Below, piece by piece: positions 43,521 to 52,500 of a stretch of DNA of 64,000 bases; within the stretch, counting starts at the first letter, position 1; every line of letters begins with the position of its first letter. Position numbers and translations under genes: made by a program. The DNA is from Aliihoeflea sp052435735 (GTDB lineage: Bacteria; Pseudomonadota; Alphaproteobacteria; Rhizobiales; Rhizobiaceae). The DNA lies in NCBI GenBank assembly GCA_052435735.1, contig JBQVNB010000006.1:62001-126000 (forward strand). The letters run 5' to 3'. Under the pieces are notes generated by a model, which saw only the letters and a program-made list of their open reading frames with translations, was not told the DNA's origin and did no database searches.

Positions 43521-44873
43521 TCAGGCGCCCTGGAGCGCGGTGGTCAGAGCACGGTCGATCAACTGGTCGGCGGCATGGCGGGCGCGCACCTTGGCCATGA
43601 AGTCCGCACCGGCGGCCTGAACGTTTTCCGGCAGGCCGTCATATTCGGCGATGGCGCGCTCGTAGTCGTCGGCGCGCACCGAGGCTTCGAGCCGCGCGAC
43701 CTTCGCGCCGACATCCTCGCCCTCGGCCATGCCGACGGGGCGGACCTGGACGAGCGAGCGGGCGCTGGCCGACAGGCGGTCCATGATGCCGGCATTTTCG
43801 TCGACGCCGCTGGAAGCTGCGACCATCGCCTGTGCCGCCTGTCCCACTTCTTCCGCGATCTGCGCCCGCGTGGCGACGCCGTCGGCCGCGAAGTCGCGCA
43901 ACTCGCCGACTTCCGCCGCGTCGGCGTCGAGACCGGCATAGGTTTCGAGTTCGGTCGCGAAGGGCTGGCCACGATCGATCGCGGATTTCAGCGCCGACGC
44001 CGCGATGACGCGCTGCGCGCCGCTGTTTTCGAGTTCGCCTAGCCGTGCCTCGATGTCGTCGAGCCGTTCGGCATTGGCGCTCGATGCTTCACCAGCGCTT
44101 GCAAGCTGCTGTTCGACCTCGGCGAGCGCAGCTTCGGCGTCGGGCGCGTCGCTGACGGCGGCGATCGCTTGTTCGAGCGCGGCAAGCCTGTCGTCGGTCG
44201 CCGAAGTGTCGCCGGATGCGGAGCGCAGTTCCTCGAATTCGGAGCGCAGCGCCGCCACATCTTCCGACGCGCCCGCATTCGCGATCTCGCCTCGCAACGT
44301 CTCGATCTCGGCCTGCAACGCTGCGACCTGCTCGTCATTGCCCTGTTGCGTACCGGGCCAGATGCCGGCGGCCTGCAGCCCGGCGCCGAGCGCGAGCACG
44401 ATCAGACCGCCGACGATGCCGCCCATCAGGGCGCTGCCGCCGCGCCTGGAATCGGCCTGCGCCGTTGCGGGACGTGGGGAGGATGCCTGCGAGGTGGCGA
44501 AGGCCGACGGGGTCGCTGGTTTGGTGTCGGGTTTGGGAGCATCAGTCTTGGGAGCGGGCTTTGGCGTCTCGATCGGTTTGGATGCTGATGCTGTGTCGGT
44601 CTTGGCAGCCTCCACCTTGGCGGTGGGTGCCTTGGCTTCCTTCACAGGCTCCGGCTTGGAGGCGATCATAGGCTCGGTCTTGGCCTCAACGGCAGCCGCC
44701 GCCGCCTTGTCCGCGCCGATCGCGGCAGGGTCGGTGATGTCGCTGATATTTTCCTCGGAGGTGCCGGGGTTGGCCGCCTTGTTGTCGAGACGCGTCACGT
44801 CCTTCGGGTCGATGTCGATGGTCGATCCGGCCTTCTTCGGCTCCGAATAGCGTGATTTCGGCGTCTTCGACAT
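43521..44873 (-). CDS. Alphaproteobacterial mitofilin (Mic60) homologue
   Basis: A 450-residue protein of the COG4223/mitofilin family. Order: a polar Lys/Pro/Ala-rich cytoplasmic part (1-145), one membrane helix (LMGGIVGGLIVLALGAGLQAAGI, about 152-174), a long coiled coil (about 180-290, with LAALEQAIAAVSDA and LDDIEARLGELE), and the C-terminal mitofilin-like domain (IDRGQPFATELETYAGL, VGELRDFAADGVAT, then the final DQLIDRALTTAL). Mitofilin homologues shape intracytoplasmic membranes in alphaproteobacteria and are typically found in this haem cluster. ATG at 44873 with GGGGAG. Confidence 0.82.
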   Translation of the reverse strand: MSKTPKSRYSEPKKAGSTIDIDPKDVTRLDNKAANPGTSEENISDITDPAAIGADKAAAAAVEAKTEPMIASKPEPVKEAKAPTAKVEAAKTDTASASKPIETPKPAPKTDAPKPDTKPATPSAFATSQASSPRPATAQADSRRGGSALMGGIVGGLIVLALGAGLQAAGIWPGTQQGNDEQVAALQAEIETLRGEIANAGASEDVAALRSEFEELRSASGDTSATDDRLAALEQAIAAVSDAPDAEAALAEVEQQLASAGEASSANAERLDDIEARLGELENSGAQRVIAASALKSAIDRGQPFATELETYAGLDADAAEVGELRDFAADGVATRAQIAEEVGQAAQAMVAASSGVDENAGIMDRLSASARSLVQVRPVGMAEGEDVGAKVARLEASVRADDYERAIAEYDGLPENVQAAGADFMAKVRARHAADQLIDRALTTALQGA

Positions 44874-44906
44874 GCCACTCCCCTTCAATTATCCATATGC
44901 AGCCAA

Positions 44907-45617
44907 TTACCCGGATGCGGCCGCGCTTTGATCAAGTTCCGCAAGCTTTGCCATCATGCCCGCTTCATCGGGCGTCGCGGCAAGTCCGATACGCCGCCCT
45001 GCCAGACCTGCTGCCGCCTCGGCGGATATGCACACGAAGACCGTGGGTTGGAAGCTGGACGGTGCCTTGGCAGCGATCCTACCCAGAATTTCGCCCCCGC
45101 GCTGCGAATAGACCAATGCGGCCCAAAACGGTTCCGACCCCAGTTTGGTTCCGGTTTCGCCTGGCGCGAACTCGGTGGCGCGTGCGTCGTAGAGCTCGAT
45201 TTCCGTCACCCGATGGCCCTGTGCTTCAAGGGCAAGCCTGAGTTCGGGACGGCGGACACGGCCAGTCAGGTGCAGAACATGCGACGCTGCGGCAAGGCGG
45301 CCGGAAAGCATCTGCGCCAGTGCCCTCGCATCGGGTGCAACCGACACGACCTCGCGGCCTGCAGCCTCGGCGGTCTTCGCGCCGACGACATGGAGCGGCA
45401 GGTGGCGCAGCTTTTCCATCAGGGAAGCCGGCGCATGGCGAAACGCGTTGGCGCTCGTCGCGACGACCGCGTCGATGCGTTCGGGAAGCGCGATTGGCTC
45501 CAGCGCCACGATCTCGGTCAACGGCAGCACGACCGGCGCGTAGCCGCGCTCGATCAGCCGCGCGGCGGTGGCGGCGGCGCCGGGCTCGGGCCGGGTCACC
45601 AGCACGCGCCGCGCCAT
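44907..45617 (-). CDS. hemD: Uroporphyrinogen-III synthase
   Basis: A 236-residue two-lobed enzyme that closes and inverts hydroxymethylbilane to uroporphyrinogen III. Sequence conservation in the family is low, but RVLVTRPEPGAAATAARLIERG at the start, VVATSANAFRHAP, HLTGRVRRPE and the C-terminal VFVCISAEAAAGL fit HemD. It starts two bases after the hemC stop behind GGAGCTG. Function is secured by position. Confidence 0.88.
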   Translation of the reverse strand: MARRVLVTRPEPGAAATAARLIERGYAPVVLPLTEIVALEPIALPERIDAVVATSANAFRHAPASLMEKLRHLPLHVVGAKTAEAAGREVVSVAPDARALAQMLSGRLAAASHVLHLTGRVRRPELRLALEAQGHRVTEIELYDARATEFAPGETGTKLGSEPFWAALVYSQRGGEILGRIAAKAPSSFQPTVFVCISAEAAAGLAGRRIGLAATPDEAGMMAKLAELDQSAAASG

Positions 45618-45619
45618 CG

Positions 45620-46549
45620 TCAGCTCCAGCTTTCGAAGAAGGCGGGCCCCGCGCGGTCGCGGATGTCGGCACCGGCCTTTGCGCCGATCAAAGCGGCATC
45701 GACGGCACGGCCTTCGGCCCGGATTTCGTGCACATGCCTTCCGTCCGGCGACAGGATCATGCCGAAGAAGGAGAGCGCTTCGCCGCCGATCTGCGCATGG
45801 CCGGCAAGCGGCGTGCGGCAGGAGCCGTCGAGCGTCGCCAGAAACGCGCGCTCGCAGGTCAGCGCCTCGGTCGTCGCCAGATGCCCGATGGGCTCGAGCA
45901 GCTTGCCGATGCGCGCGTCACCGACGCGGCTTTCGATGCAGATCGCACCCTGGCCCGGCGCGGGCGGAAAGGTCTCGACAGGCAGAAGTTCGGTGATGAC
46001 ATGGGCGAGACCGAGCCGCTTCAGGCCGGCATTGGCCAGAAGCGTCGCGTCTACCACGCCTTCCTCCAGCTTGCGCAGCCGCGTCTGCACGTTGCCGCGA
46101 TAGAGAACGACGTCGATGTCGGGGCGCAGGCGCCGGATCAGCGCCTGTCGGCGTAGCGAGGACGAGCCGATAACAGCATTTTCAGGCAGGTCGAGGAGCT
46201 TCGGCGCTACGCGGCCGATATAGGCGTCGCGCACGTCTTCGCGTTCGAGGAAGCAGGAGAGTTCCAGCCCCTCGGGCAGCGCGGTCGGCATGTCCTTGGA
46301 CGAATGGACGGCGATGTCGATCGCGCCCGACAGGAGCGCTTCCTCGATCTCCTTGGTGAACAGCCCCTTTCCGCCGGCCTCGGAGAGCGGACGGTCCTGG
46401 ATGCGGTCGCCGGAAGTCGATATGACGACGATCTCGAGCGCCTCCTGCGGCAGGGCATGCGCGGCCATCAGGCGCGCGCGCGTCTCTTCCGCCTGCGCCA
46501 GCGCAAGGGCGCTGCCGCGCGTTCCGATCCTCAACAGGTCTGTTTGCAT
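45620..46549 (-). CDS. hemC: Porphobilinogen deaminase (hydroxymethylbilane synthase)
   Basis: A 309-residue enzyme that joins four porphobilinogens. Signatures: IGTRGSALALAQAE, GGKGLFTKEIEEALL, DIAVHSSKDMPT with the catalytic Asp, RGNVQTRLRKLE and the dipyrromethane-bearing Cys in LDGSCRTPLAG. The ATG is at 46549. It is divergent from tsaD across 91 bp, a conserved arrangement in Hyphomicrobiales. Confidence 0.97.
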   Translation of the reverse strand: MQTDLLRIGTRGSALALAQAEETRARLMAAHALPQEALEIVVISTSGDRIQDRPLSEAGGKGLFTKEIEEALLSGAIDIAVHSSKDMPTALPEGLELSCFLEREDVRDAYIGRVAPKLLDLPENAVIGSSSLRRQALIRRLRPDIDVVLYRGNVQTRLRKLEEGVVDATLLANAGLKRLGLAHVITELLPVETFPPAPGQGAICIESRVGDARIGKLLEPIGHLATTEALTCERAFLATLDGSCRTPLAGHAQIGGEALSFFGMILSPDGRHVHEIRAEGRAVDAALIGAKAGADIRDRAGPAFFESWS

Positions 46550-46640
46550 CAAGTGGCGTCCATGATAGGTCGCCCCTACCTAGCGACGATGGCCGGCAAC
46601 GGCAACCGAACGACCCGTTCCGAAAAGGTGTAGCGACGAA

Positions 46641-47714
46641 ATGCGCGTGCTTGGCATCGAGACGAGCTGCGACGAGACGGCGGCGGCGGTGGTCGAGCGC
46701 GCGCCGGACGGCACGCCGCGCATCCTGTCCAACATCGTCCTGAGCCAGATCGAGGACCACGCGGCCTTCGGCGGCGTGGTGCCGGAGATCGCCGCCCGCG
46801 CCCATGTCGAGGCCGTCGATGGCGTCATCGAGGCGGCGCTGGCCGAAGCGGGCGTCGAGCTTTCCCATCTCGACGCCATCGCCGTCACCGCCGGGCCGGG
46901 GTTGATCGGCGGGCTGATCGTCGGGCTGATGACGGCGAAGGCGCTGTCGGCCGCATCGGGCGTACCGCTGGTCGCGGTCAACCACCTCGAAGGCCATGCG
47001 CTGACGGCGCGGCTGGTCGAGGACGTGGCGTTCCCCTACCTGCTGCTGCTCGTCTCCGGCGGCCACACGCAGATCGTCGAGGTGCGCGGCGTCGGTGACT
47101 ATCGCCGCCTCGGGTCCACCATAGACGATGCGCTCGGCGAGGCGTTCGACAAGACGGCGAAGCTTCTCGGCCTGCCCTATCCGGGCGGCCCCAGCGTCGA
47201 GGAATGGGCGGCGCGCGGCAATGCAAAACGCTTTGCCTTCCCGCGCCCGCTGCGCGGCGAGGCGCGGCCGGATTTTTCGTTCTCGGGGCTCAAGACGGCG
47301 GTGCGACAGGCGGCGAATTCCATCGCGCCGGTGTCAGATCAGGACGTCGCCGACATCTGCGCCTCGTTCCAGCGGGCCATCGTCGAGACGCTGCAGGAAC
47401 GACTCGGCAAGGCGCTGTCGGCCTTTCCCGCGATCGAGGACCGTGTGCTGGTCGTCGCCGGCGGCGTCGCGGCCAACAAGGCGATCCGCGCTGCGCTCGA
47501 AGCCTCCTGCGCGGCCGCCGGCTTCCGACTGATCGCGCCGCCGCTGGCGCTCTGCACCGACAATGCGGCGATGATCGCCTGGGCGGGGCTCGAACGGCTC
47601 GGCGCAGGCATCGAAGGCGAGGATGCGATGGCGCTCAGCCCGCGCTCGCGCTGGCCGCTCGACGAGGGCGCCGCGCCGGTCATCGGTTCGGGCAAGAGGG
47701 GAGCCAAGGCATGA
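46641..47714 (+). CDS. tsaD: tRNA N6-threonylcarbamoyladenosine transferase TsaD
   Basis: A 357-residue ASKHA-fold protein that, with TsaB and TsaE, moves threonylcarbamoyl to A37 of ANN-reading tRNAs. Motifs: GIETSCDETAAAVVE, the metal-binding NHLEGH, LLLVSGGHTQIVEV, DDALGEAFDKTAKLLGLPYPGGP in order and ADICASFQRAIVETL. The iron-binding C-terminal Asp is in CTDNAAMIAW. The stop overlaps the gpsA start (ATGA). Confidence 0.97.
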   Translation: MRVLGIETSCDETAAAVVERAPDGTPRILSNIVLSQIEDHAAFGGVVPEIAARAHVEAVDGVIEAALAEAGVELSHLDAIAVTAGPGLIGGLIVGLMTAKALSAASGVPLVAVNHLEGHALTARLVEDVAFPYLLLLVSGGHTQIVEVRGVGDYRRLGSTIDDALGEAFDKTAKLLGLPYPGGPSVEEWAARGNAKRFAFPRPLRGEARPDFSFSGLKTAVRQAANSIAPVSDQDVADICASFQRAIVETLQERLGKALSAFPAIEDRVLVVAGGVAANKAIRAALEASCAAAGFRLIAPPLALCTDNAAMIAWAGLERLGAGIEGEDAMALSPRSRWPLDEGAAPVIGSGKRGAKA

Positions 47715-48694
47715 GGGCGAAAATCGCGATCCTCGGCGGCGGCGCTTGGGGCACGGCGCTGGCCGTCACGATGATCCGCGCCGGACACGAAACGCGGCTG
47801 TGGGCACGCGACGCGGAAACGGTTTCAGCCATCAACGAGCGCCGCGAGAATCCGCGTTATCTGCCGGGCGTTGCGCTTGACGAGGGACTGGTCGCCTCGA
47901 CCGATCTCGGCGCGACGCTTTCCGGTGCTGACGCGATCCTGAGCGTCATCCCCACGCAGGCGACGCGCGCGGTGCTGTCGGACGCCGCTCCGCACATGTC
48001 GTCGGGCGTGCCGCTGGTGCTGGCGGCGAAGGGCATCGAGCGCGCCACCGGTCGTCTCGTCTCCGAGATTGCCGCCGAAATCCTGCCTGTCTCGCCGATC
48101 GGCGCCCTTTCCGGCCCGAGTTTCGCCACCGATGTGGTGCGCGGTCTGCCGACGGCGGTGACCGTGGCGTGCGAAGACGGCGACCGCGCCTTCGCGCTGG
48201 CCGAACTCTTCTCCGCGCCGGCCTTCCGCTGCTATTCCACCGACGATTTGGTCGGCGTCGAGATCGGCGGCGCGTTGAAGAACGTGCTCGCCATCGCCGC
48301 GGGCGCGGTGTCGGGCGCGGGGCTCGGCGCGAGCGCGCAGGCGGCGACCATCACGCGCGGCTTCGTCGAATTGCGCCGCATCGGCGCCGCCTTCGGCGCG
48401 CGGCCCGAAACGCTGATGGGCTTGTCGGCGCTCGGCGATCTCCTGTTGACCTGCGGCTCGGCGCAGTCGCGCAATTTCGCCTATGGCATGGCGCTTGGCG
48501 CGGGCAAGTCGCGCGAAGGTTTGGCGCTGGCCGAAGGCGCGGCGACAGCCGGCATCGCGCTCGAGATCGCCCGGACACGCGGCGTCAACGCGCCGATCAT
48601 CGAGGCGACTGCCGAATTGATCGACGGGCACATCACGATGCAGGATGCCGCGACGCGGCTTCTGGCACGGCCGCTGAAGAGCGAGGCGGAGTAA
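47711..48694 (+). CDS. gpsA: Glycerol-3-phosphate dehydrogenase [NAD(P)+]
   Basis: A 327-residue enzyme that reduces dihydroxyacetone phosphate to sn-glycerol-3-phosphate for phospholipids. N-terminal nucleotide motif ILGGGAWGTALAVTM, the AAKGIER and SGPSFATDVVRGLPT strands, the catalytic lysine in IGGALKNVLAIAAG and the GLSALGDLLLTC helix are all present. Coupled to tsaD. In related genomes a YciI gene often follows; here a palindromic repeat ends the unit. Confidence 0.97.
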   Translation: MRAKIAILGGGAWGTALAVTMIRAGHETRLWARDAETVSAINERRENPRYLPGVALDEGLVASTDLGATLSGADAILSVIPTQATRAVLSDAAPHMSSGVPLVLAAKGIERATGRLVSEIAAEILPVSPIGALSGPSFATDVVRGLPTAVTVACEDGDRAFALAELFSAPAFRCYSTDDLVGVEIGGALKNVLAIAAGAVSGAGLGASAQAATITRGFVELRRIGAAFGARPETLMGLSALGDLLLTCGSAQSRNFAYGMALGAGKSREGLALAEGAATAGIALEIARTRGVNAPIIEATAELIDGHITMQDAATRLLARPLKSEAE

Positions 48695-48696
48695 GC

Positions 48697-48834
48697 GCTC
48701 TTCCCTTCTCCCCTTGTGGGAGAAGGTGCCCCGAAGGGGCGGATGAGGGGTGTGCGGCGGTGCCAGGCTGGAACACCCCTCATCCGACTTCGCTTCGCTC
48801 AGCCACCTTCTCCCAGAAGGGGAGAAGGAAGGGC
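48697..48834. repeat. Palindromic intergenic repeat C
   Basis: An imperfect inverted repeat between convergent gpsA and the AhpD-like gene. The outer arms pair (CTTCCCTTCTCCCC with GGGGAGAAGGAAG; then GGGAGAAGGTG with CACCTTCTCCC; GGATGAGGGGTGT with ACACCCCTCATCC) around a short centre. The sequence type (CCTTCTCCCCTTGTGGGAG ... GGATGAGGGG) is a familiar rhizobial intergenic palindrome, different from repeats A and B. Confidence 0.85.
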
Positions 48835-48839
48835 GCGCC

Positions 48840-49403
48840 CTACCGCGCCATCGCGTGGTACTCATCGTTCGGGCGCATGTCGATCGCCGCCGCCACCCGG
48901 TTCGACATGTTGTAGAATCCCACCGTCGAGGCGATGTCGAAGATGTCGCGGTCCGAGAAGCCGGCATCGCGCAGGGCCTTGCGGTCGGCTTCCTCGATCT
49001 TGTCGGGGCTCTCGGTTAGCTTGACCGCGAAATCGAGCATCGCCTTTTGCTTCGCCGACAGTTCGGCCGCGCGATAGTTCATCACCATCATCTCGCCGAG
49101 CATCGGATCGCCGGAAAGCTGGCGCACCGCCGCGCCGTGCGCGGTCAGGCAGTAGTAGCAATGGTTCACCGACGAGACGGCGACCGCGATCATCTCGCGT
49201 TCGAGCTTGGACAGGCCCGAATCGCCCAGCATCAGATCGTTGTACATGTCGGTGAAGGCGCGCAGCTTCTTCTCATCGAAGGCGTAGGATTTGAGGACGT
49301 TCGGGACTAGACCCAGCTTCTCCTCGCATTTGGCGAAATAGGCCTTGGTGCCGTCCGACAATTCGGGCTGTTCGATGTTCAGTGCCGTGACCCGTTCGCT
49401 CAT
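48840..49403 (-). CDS. AhpD-like peroxidase-related protein
   Basis: A 187-residue all-helical carboxymuconolactone-decarboxylase-fold protein of the uncharacterised peroxidase-related type. The redox motif NHCYYCLTAHG has the C-x-x-C pair and the following His, and LSAKQKAMLDFAVKLTESP and AGFSDRDIFDIASTVGFYNMSNRVA complete the pattern. It would reduce peroxides with a dithiol partner. ATG at 49403. It is divergent from the glutamate dehydrogenase gene. Confidence 0.88.
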   Translation of the reverse strand: MSERVTALNIEQPELSDGTKAYFAKCEEKLGLVPNVLKSYAFDEKKLRAFTDMYNDLMLGDSGLSKLEREMIAVAVSSVNHCYYCLTAHGAAVRQLSGDPMLGEMMVMNYRAAELSAKQKAMLDFAVKLTESPDKIEEADRKALRDAGFSDRDIFDIASTVGFYNMSNRVAAAIDMRPNDEYHAMAR

Positions 49404-49535
49404 GCCGTCATCTCCCTATCAAACTTGTCTGTAACTGACGCAGCGTCGCTGATTTTCGTGAAACCGGTGCCACTTTCTCGGCGGATGTTCTAGTCTCGAA
49501 AGAAAAACGTGACGAAATCGGGGAGATCGCCGTCC

Positions 49536-52500
49536 ATGGCTGTGCGCAAGACCGCAACCGCATCGAAGGTCAAGACCGAGGCGGGCGCCGAAAAGCTCGC
49601 GGGCTTCTTCAAGGCGCGGGCGCCGGAGGAGGATCGCGAGGCCTATACGAGCGAGGCTTTCGCCACCGCCGGCGCGCTCGCCTACCGGGCGCTGAAGCAC
49701 CACAAGCGCGGCGACAGCCTGATCGTGCTCGACAATGAGGGCGAGATCGAGCGGCAGGGCCGGGCCGTCACGGCCATCACCGTCATCAACGACAACATGC
49801 CCTTCCTTTTCGATTCGGTCCTCGCCGAAATCACCGAGCAGGCCGGCGAAGCCGCGCTCGTCCTTCATCCGGTCGTCCTCGTGCGGCACGAGAAGAAGGG
49901 CGTCGCCGAGCTTCTGGGCGAAGCGGGCAGCGCCAAGGGCGACGATGCGACCGACCGGGTCTCGATCATCCACGTCCATGTGCCGAAGCTGACGCAGGAC
50001 GAGTGCGAGGCGCTGAAGCGTGGGCTCGAACATGTGCTGGCGCAGGTCAAGCTGGCGGTGACCAACTGGCGGCCGATGCTCGCGCGGCTCGACCAGGCGA
50101 TCACCGAATACCGCTATCAGCCGGTGCCGATCGACAAGGCGCAGGTGGGCGAAGCCATCGCCTTCCTCGAATGGCTGCGCGACGACAATTTCACCTTTCT
50201 CGGCATGCGCGAACTGCGCTACTCGGGCGGCGAGGAAACCGGCACGCTGGAGCGTTCGCCCAAGGGCGGCCTCGGCATCCTCTCCGATCCGGAAGTGCGC
50301 GTCCTGCGGCGCGGCGGCGAACCGGTGACGACGACCCCGGAAATCCGCGCCTTCCTCTACGGCCCCGAAGCGCTGCTGGTCACCAAGGCTAACGCCAAGT
50401 CGGTCGTCCACCGGCGCATCTATCTCGACTATATCGGCGTCAAGACTTTCGACCAGAAGGGCAAGCTTCTGGGCGAACTGCGCATCGTCGGCCTCTTCAC
50501 CTCCACGGCCTACACGCGCTCGGTGATGAAGATCCCCTATCTGCGCTCCAAGGCGGCGGCGGTGATCGAGAAATCCGGCTTCGATCCGTCCGACCATTCG
50601 GGCAAGGCGCTGATCAACGTTCTGGAATCCTATCCGCGCGACGAGTTGTTCCAGATTTCCGTGCCGATCCTGCGCAAGCACGCCGAGGCCATCCTGGCGC
50701 TCGGCGAGCGGCCGCGCGTGCGCGCGCTCTACCGCGTCGACCAGTTCGACCGCTTCGTCTCGGCGATCGTCTACGTGCCACGCGACCGTTACGATTCCGA
50801 CGTGCGCGAGCGGATCGGGCAGTATCTCGTCAAGGTCTTCGACGGGCGGCTGTCGGCCTATTATCCGGCCTTCCCGGAAGGCTCGCTCGCCCGCGTCCAC
50901 TTCATCATCGGCCGCACCAGCGGCAAGACGCCGAAGGTCGATCCGGCCGAACTCGAGGCCGGAATGCGCGACATCGTGCGGACCTGGGACGACGCGCTGC
51001 GCGAGGAGGTGACGGAAAACCGCGCCGACCCGAAGCTTGCCGCGCTCGCCGCCGGCTTCGACCAGACCTATCGCAACAGCTTCTCCGCCGCGGTCGCGAT
51101 GCGCGATGCGGCTGTCATTTCCGACATCGGCGACGACCGGCCGATCGCGATCGACTTCTACCGCGAGAAGCCGGAGACGGCGTCTCATGCCGGGCTGAAA
51201 ATCTATCATCAGGGCGAGCCGGTAGCACTGTCGAAACGCGTGCCGCTCCTGGAAAACATGGGCTTCCGGGTGATCTCGGAACGCACGTTCGAAATCGCGC
51301 GGGCGGGTGCCAAGCCGGTCTTTCTGCACGACATGGAACTCGAGAGCGGGTCTGGCGCCGAGATCGATCTGGCCGATGGCGGGGCGCTTCTGGCCGACGT
51401 CTTCCTTTCGGTCTGGAACGGGCAGAGCGACAATGATTCCTATGCGGCGCTGGTCCAGACGGCGGGGCTGACGGCGCGAAACATCGGCCTCCTGCGGGCC
51501 TATGGCCGCTATCTCCAGCAGGCGGGGATTCCGCAGAACCAGGAGTTCGTCGCTTCGGTACTGAACCGGTATCCTGCCATCGCAGGCCATCTGATTGCGC
51601 TTTTTTCGGCTCGATTCGACCCGGAACGAGCTGAAAACAGCGAAGTTTCAGCTCAAAAAGCGGCCGAATCGATCGAAACGGCTTTGGAATCGGTGCCGCA
51701 AATCGATGATGACGCCGTCATCAGGCGCTATCTGAACCTCATCCAGTCGACCTTGCGGACCAATTTCTATGCACCCGACAAGGACGGCGTATCGCTTGCG
51801 CTGAAGCTCGATTCGCGCGCCGTACGCGGTCTGCCGGCACCACGTCCGTGGCGGGAAATCTTCGTCTACGGGCCGGAGGTCGAGGGCGTCCATCTGCGCT
51901 TCGGCGCGGTGGCGCGCGGCGGACTGCGCTGGTCGGACCGGGCGCAGGACTACCGCACCGAAGTGCTGGGCCTCGTCAAGGCGCAGCAGGTGAAGAACGC
52001 GGTGATCGTGCCGGTCGGCGCCAAGGGCGGGTTCTTTCCGAAGCAGTTGCCGGTGGGCGGTTCGCGCGGCGAAATCTTCGAGGCGGGCAAGAAAGCCTAT
52101 ATCAACTTCATTACCTCGCTGCTCTCCGTCACCGACAATATCGAGGGCGACCACGTGGTGCCGCCGGCTGATGTTGTGCGGCACGACAGGGACGATCCCT
52201 ATTTCGTGGTCGCGGCCGACAAGGGAACGGCGACATTCTCCGATACGGCGAACGCGATCAGCCAGGCGCATGGCTTCTGGCTCGACGACGCCTTCGCCTC
52301 GGGCGGATCGGCCGGCTACGACCACAAGAAGATGGGCATCACCGCGCGCGGCGCGTGGGAGGCGGTGAAGCGGCATTTCCGCGAGATGAACCGCGACATC
52401 CAGACCGAAACCTTCACGGTGACCGGGGTCGGCGACATGTCGGGCGACGTGTTCGGCAACGGGATGCTGCTTTCCAAGGCGACGCGGCTGATCGCGGCGT

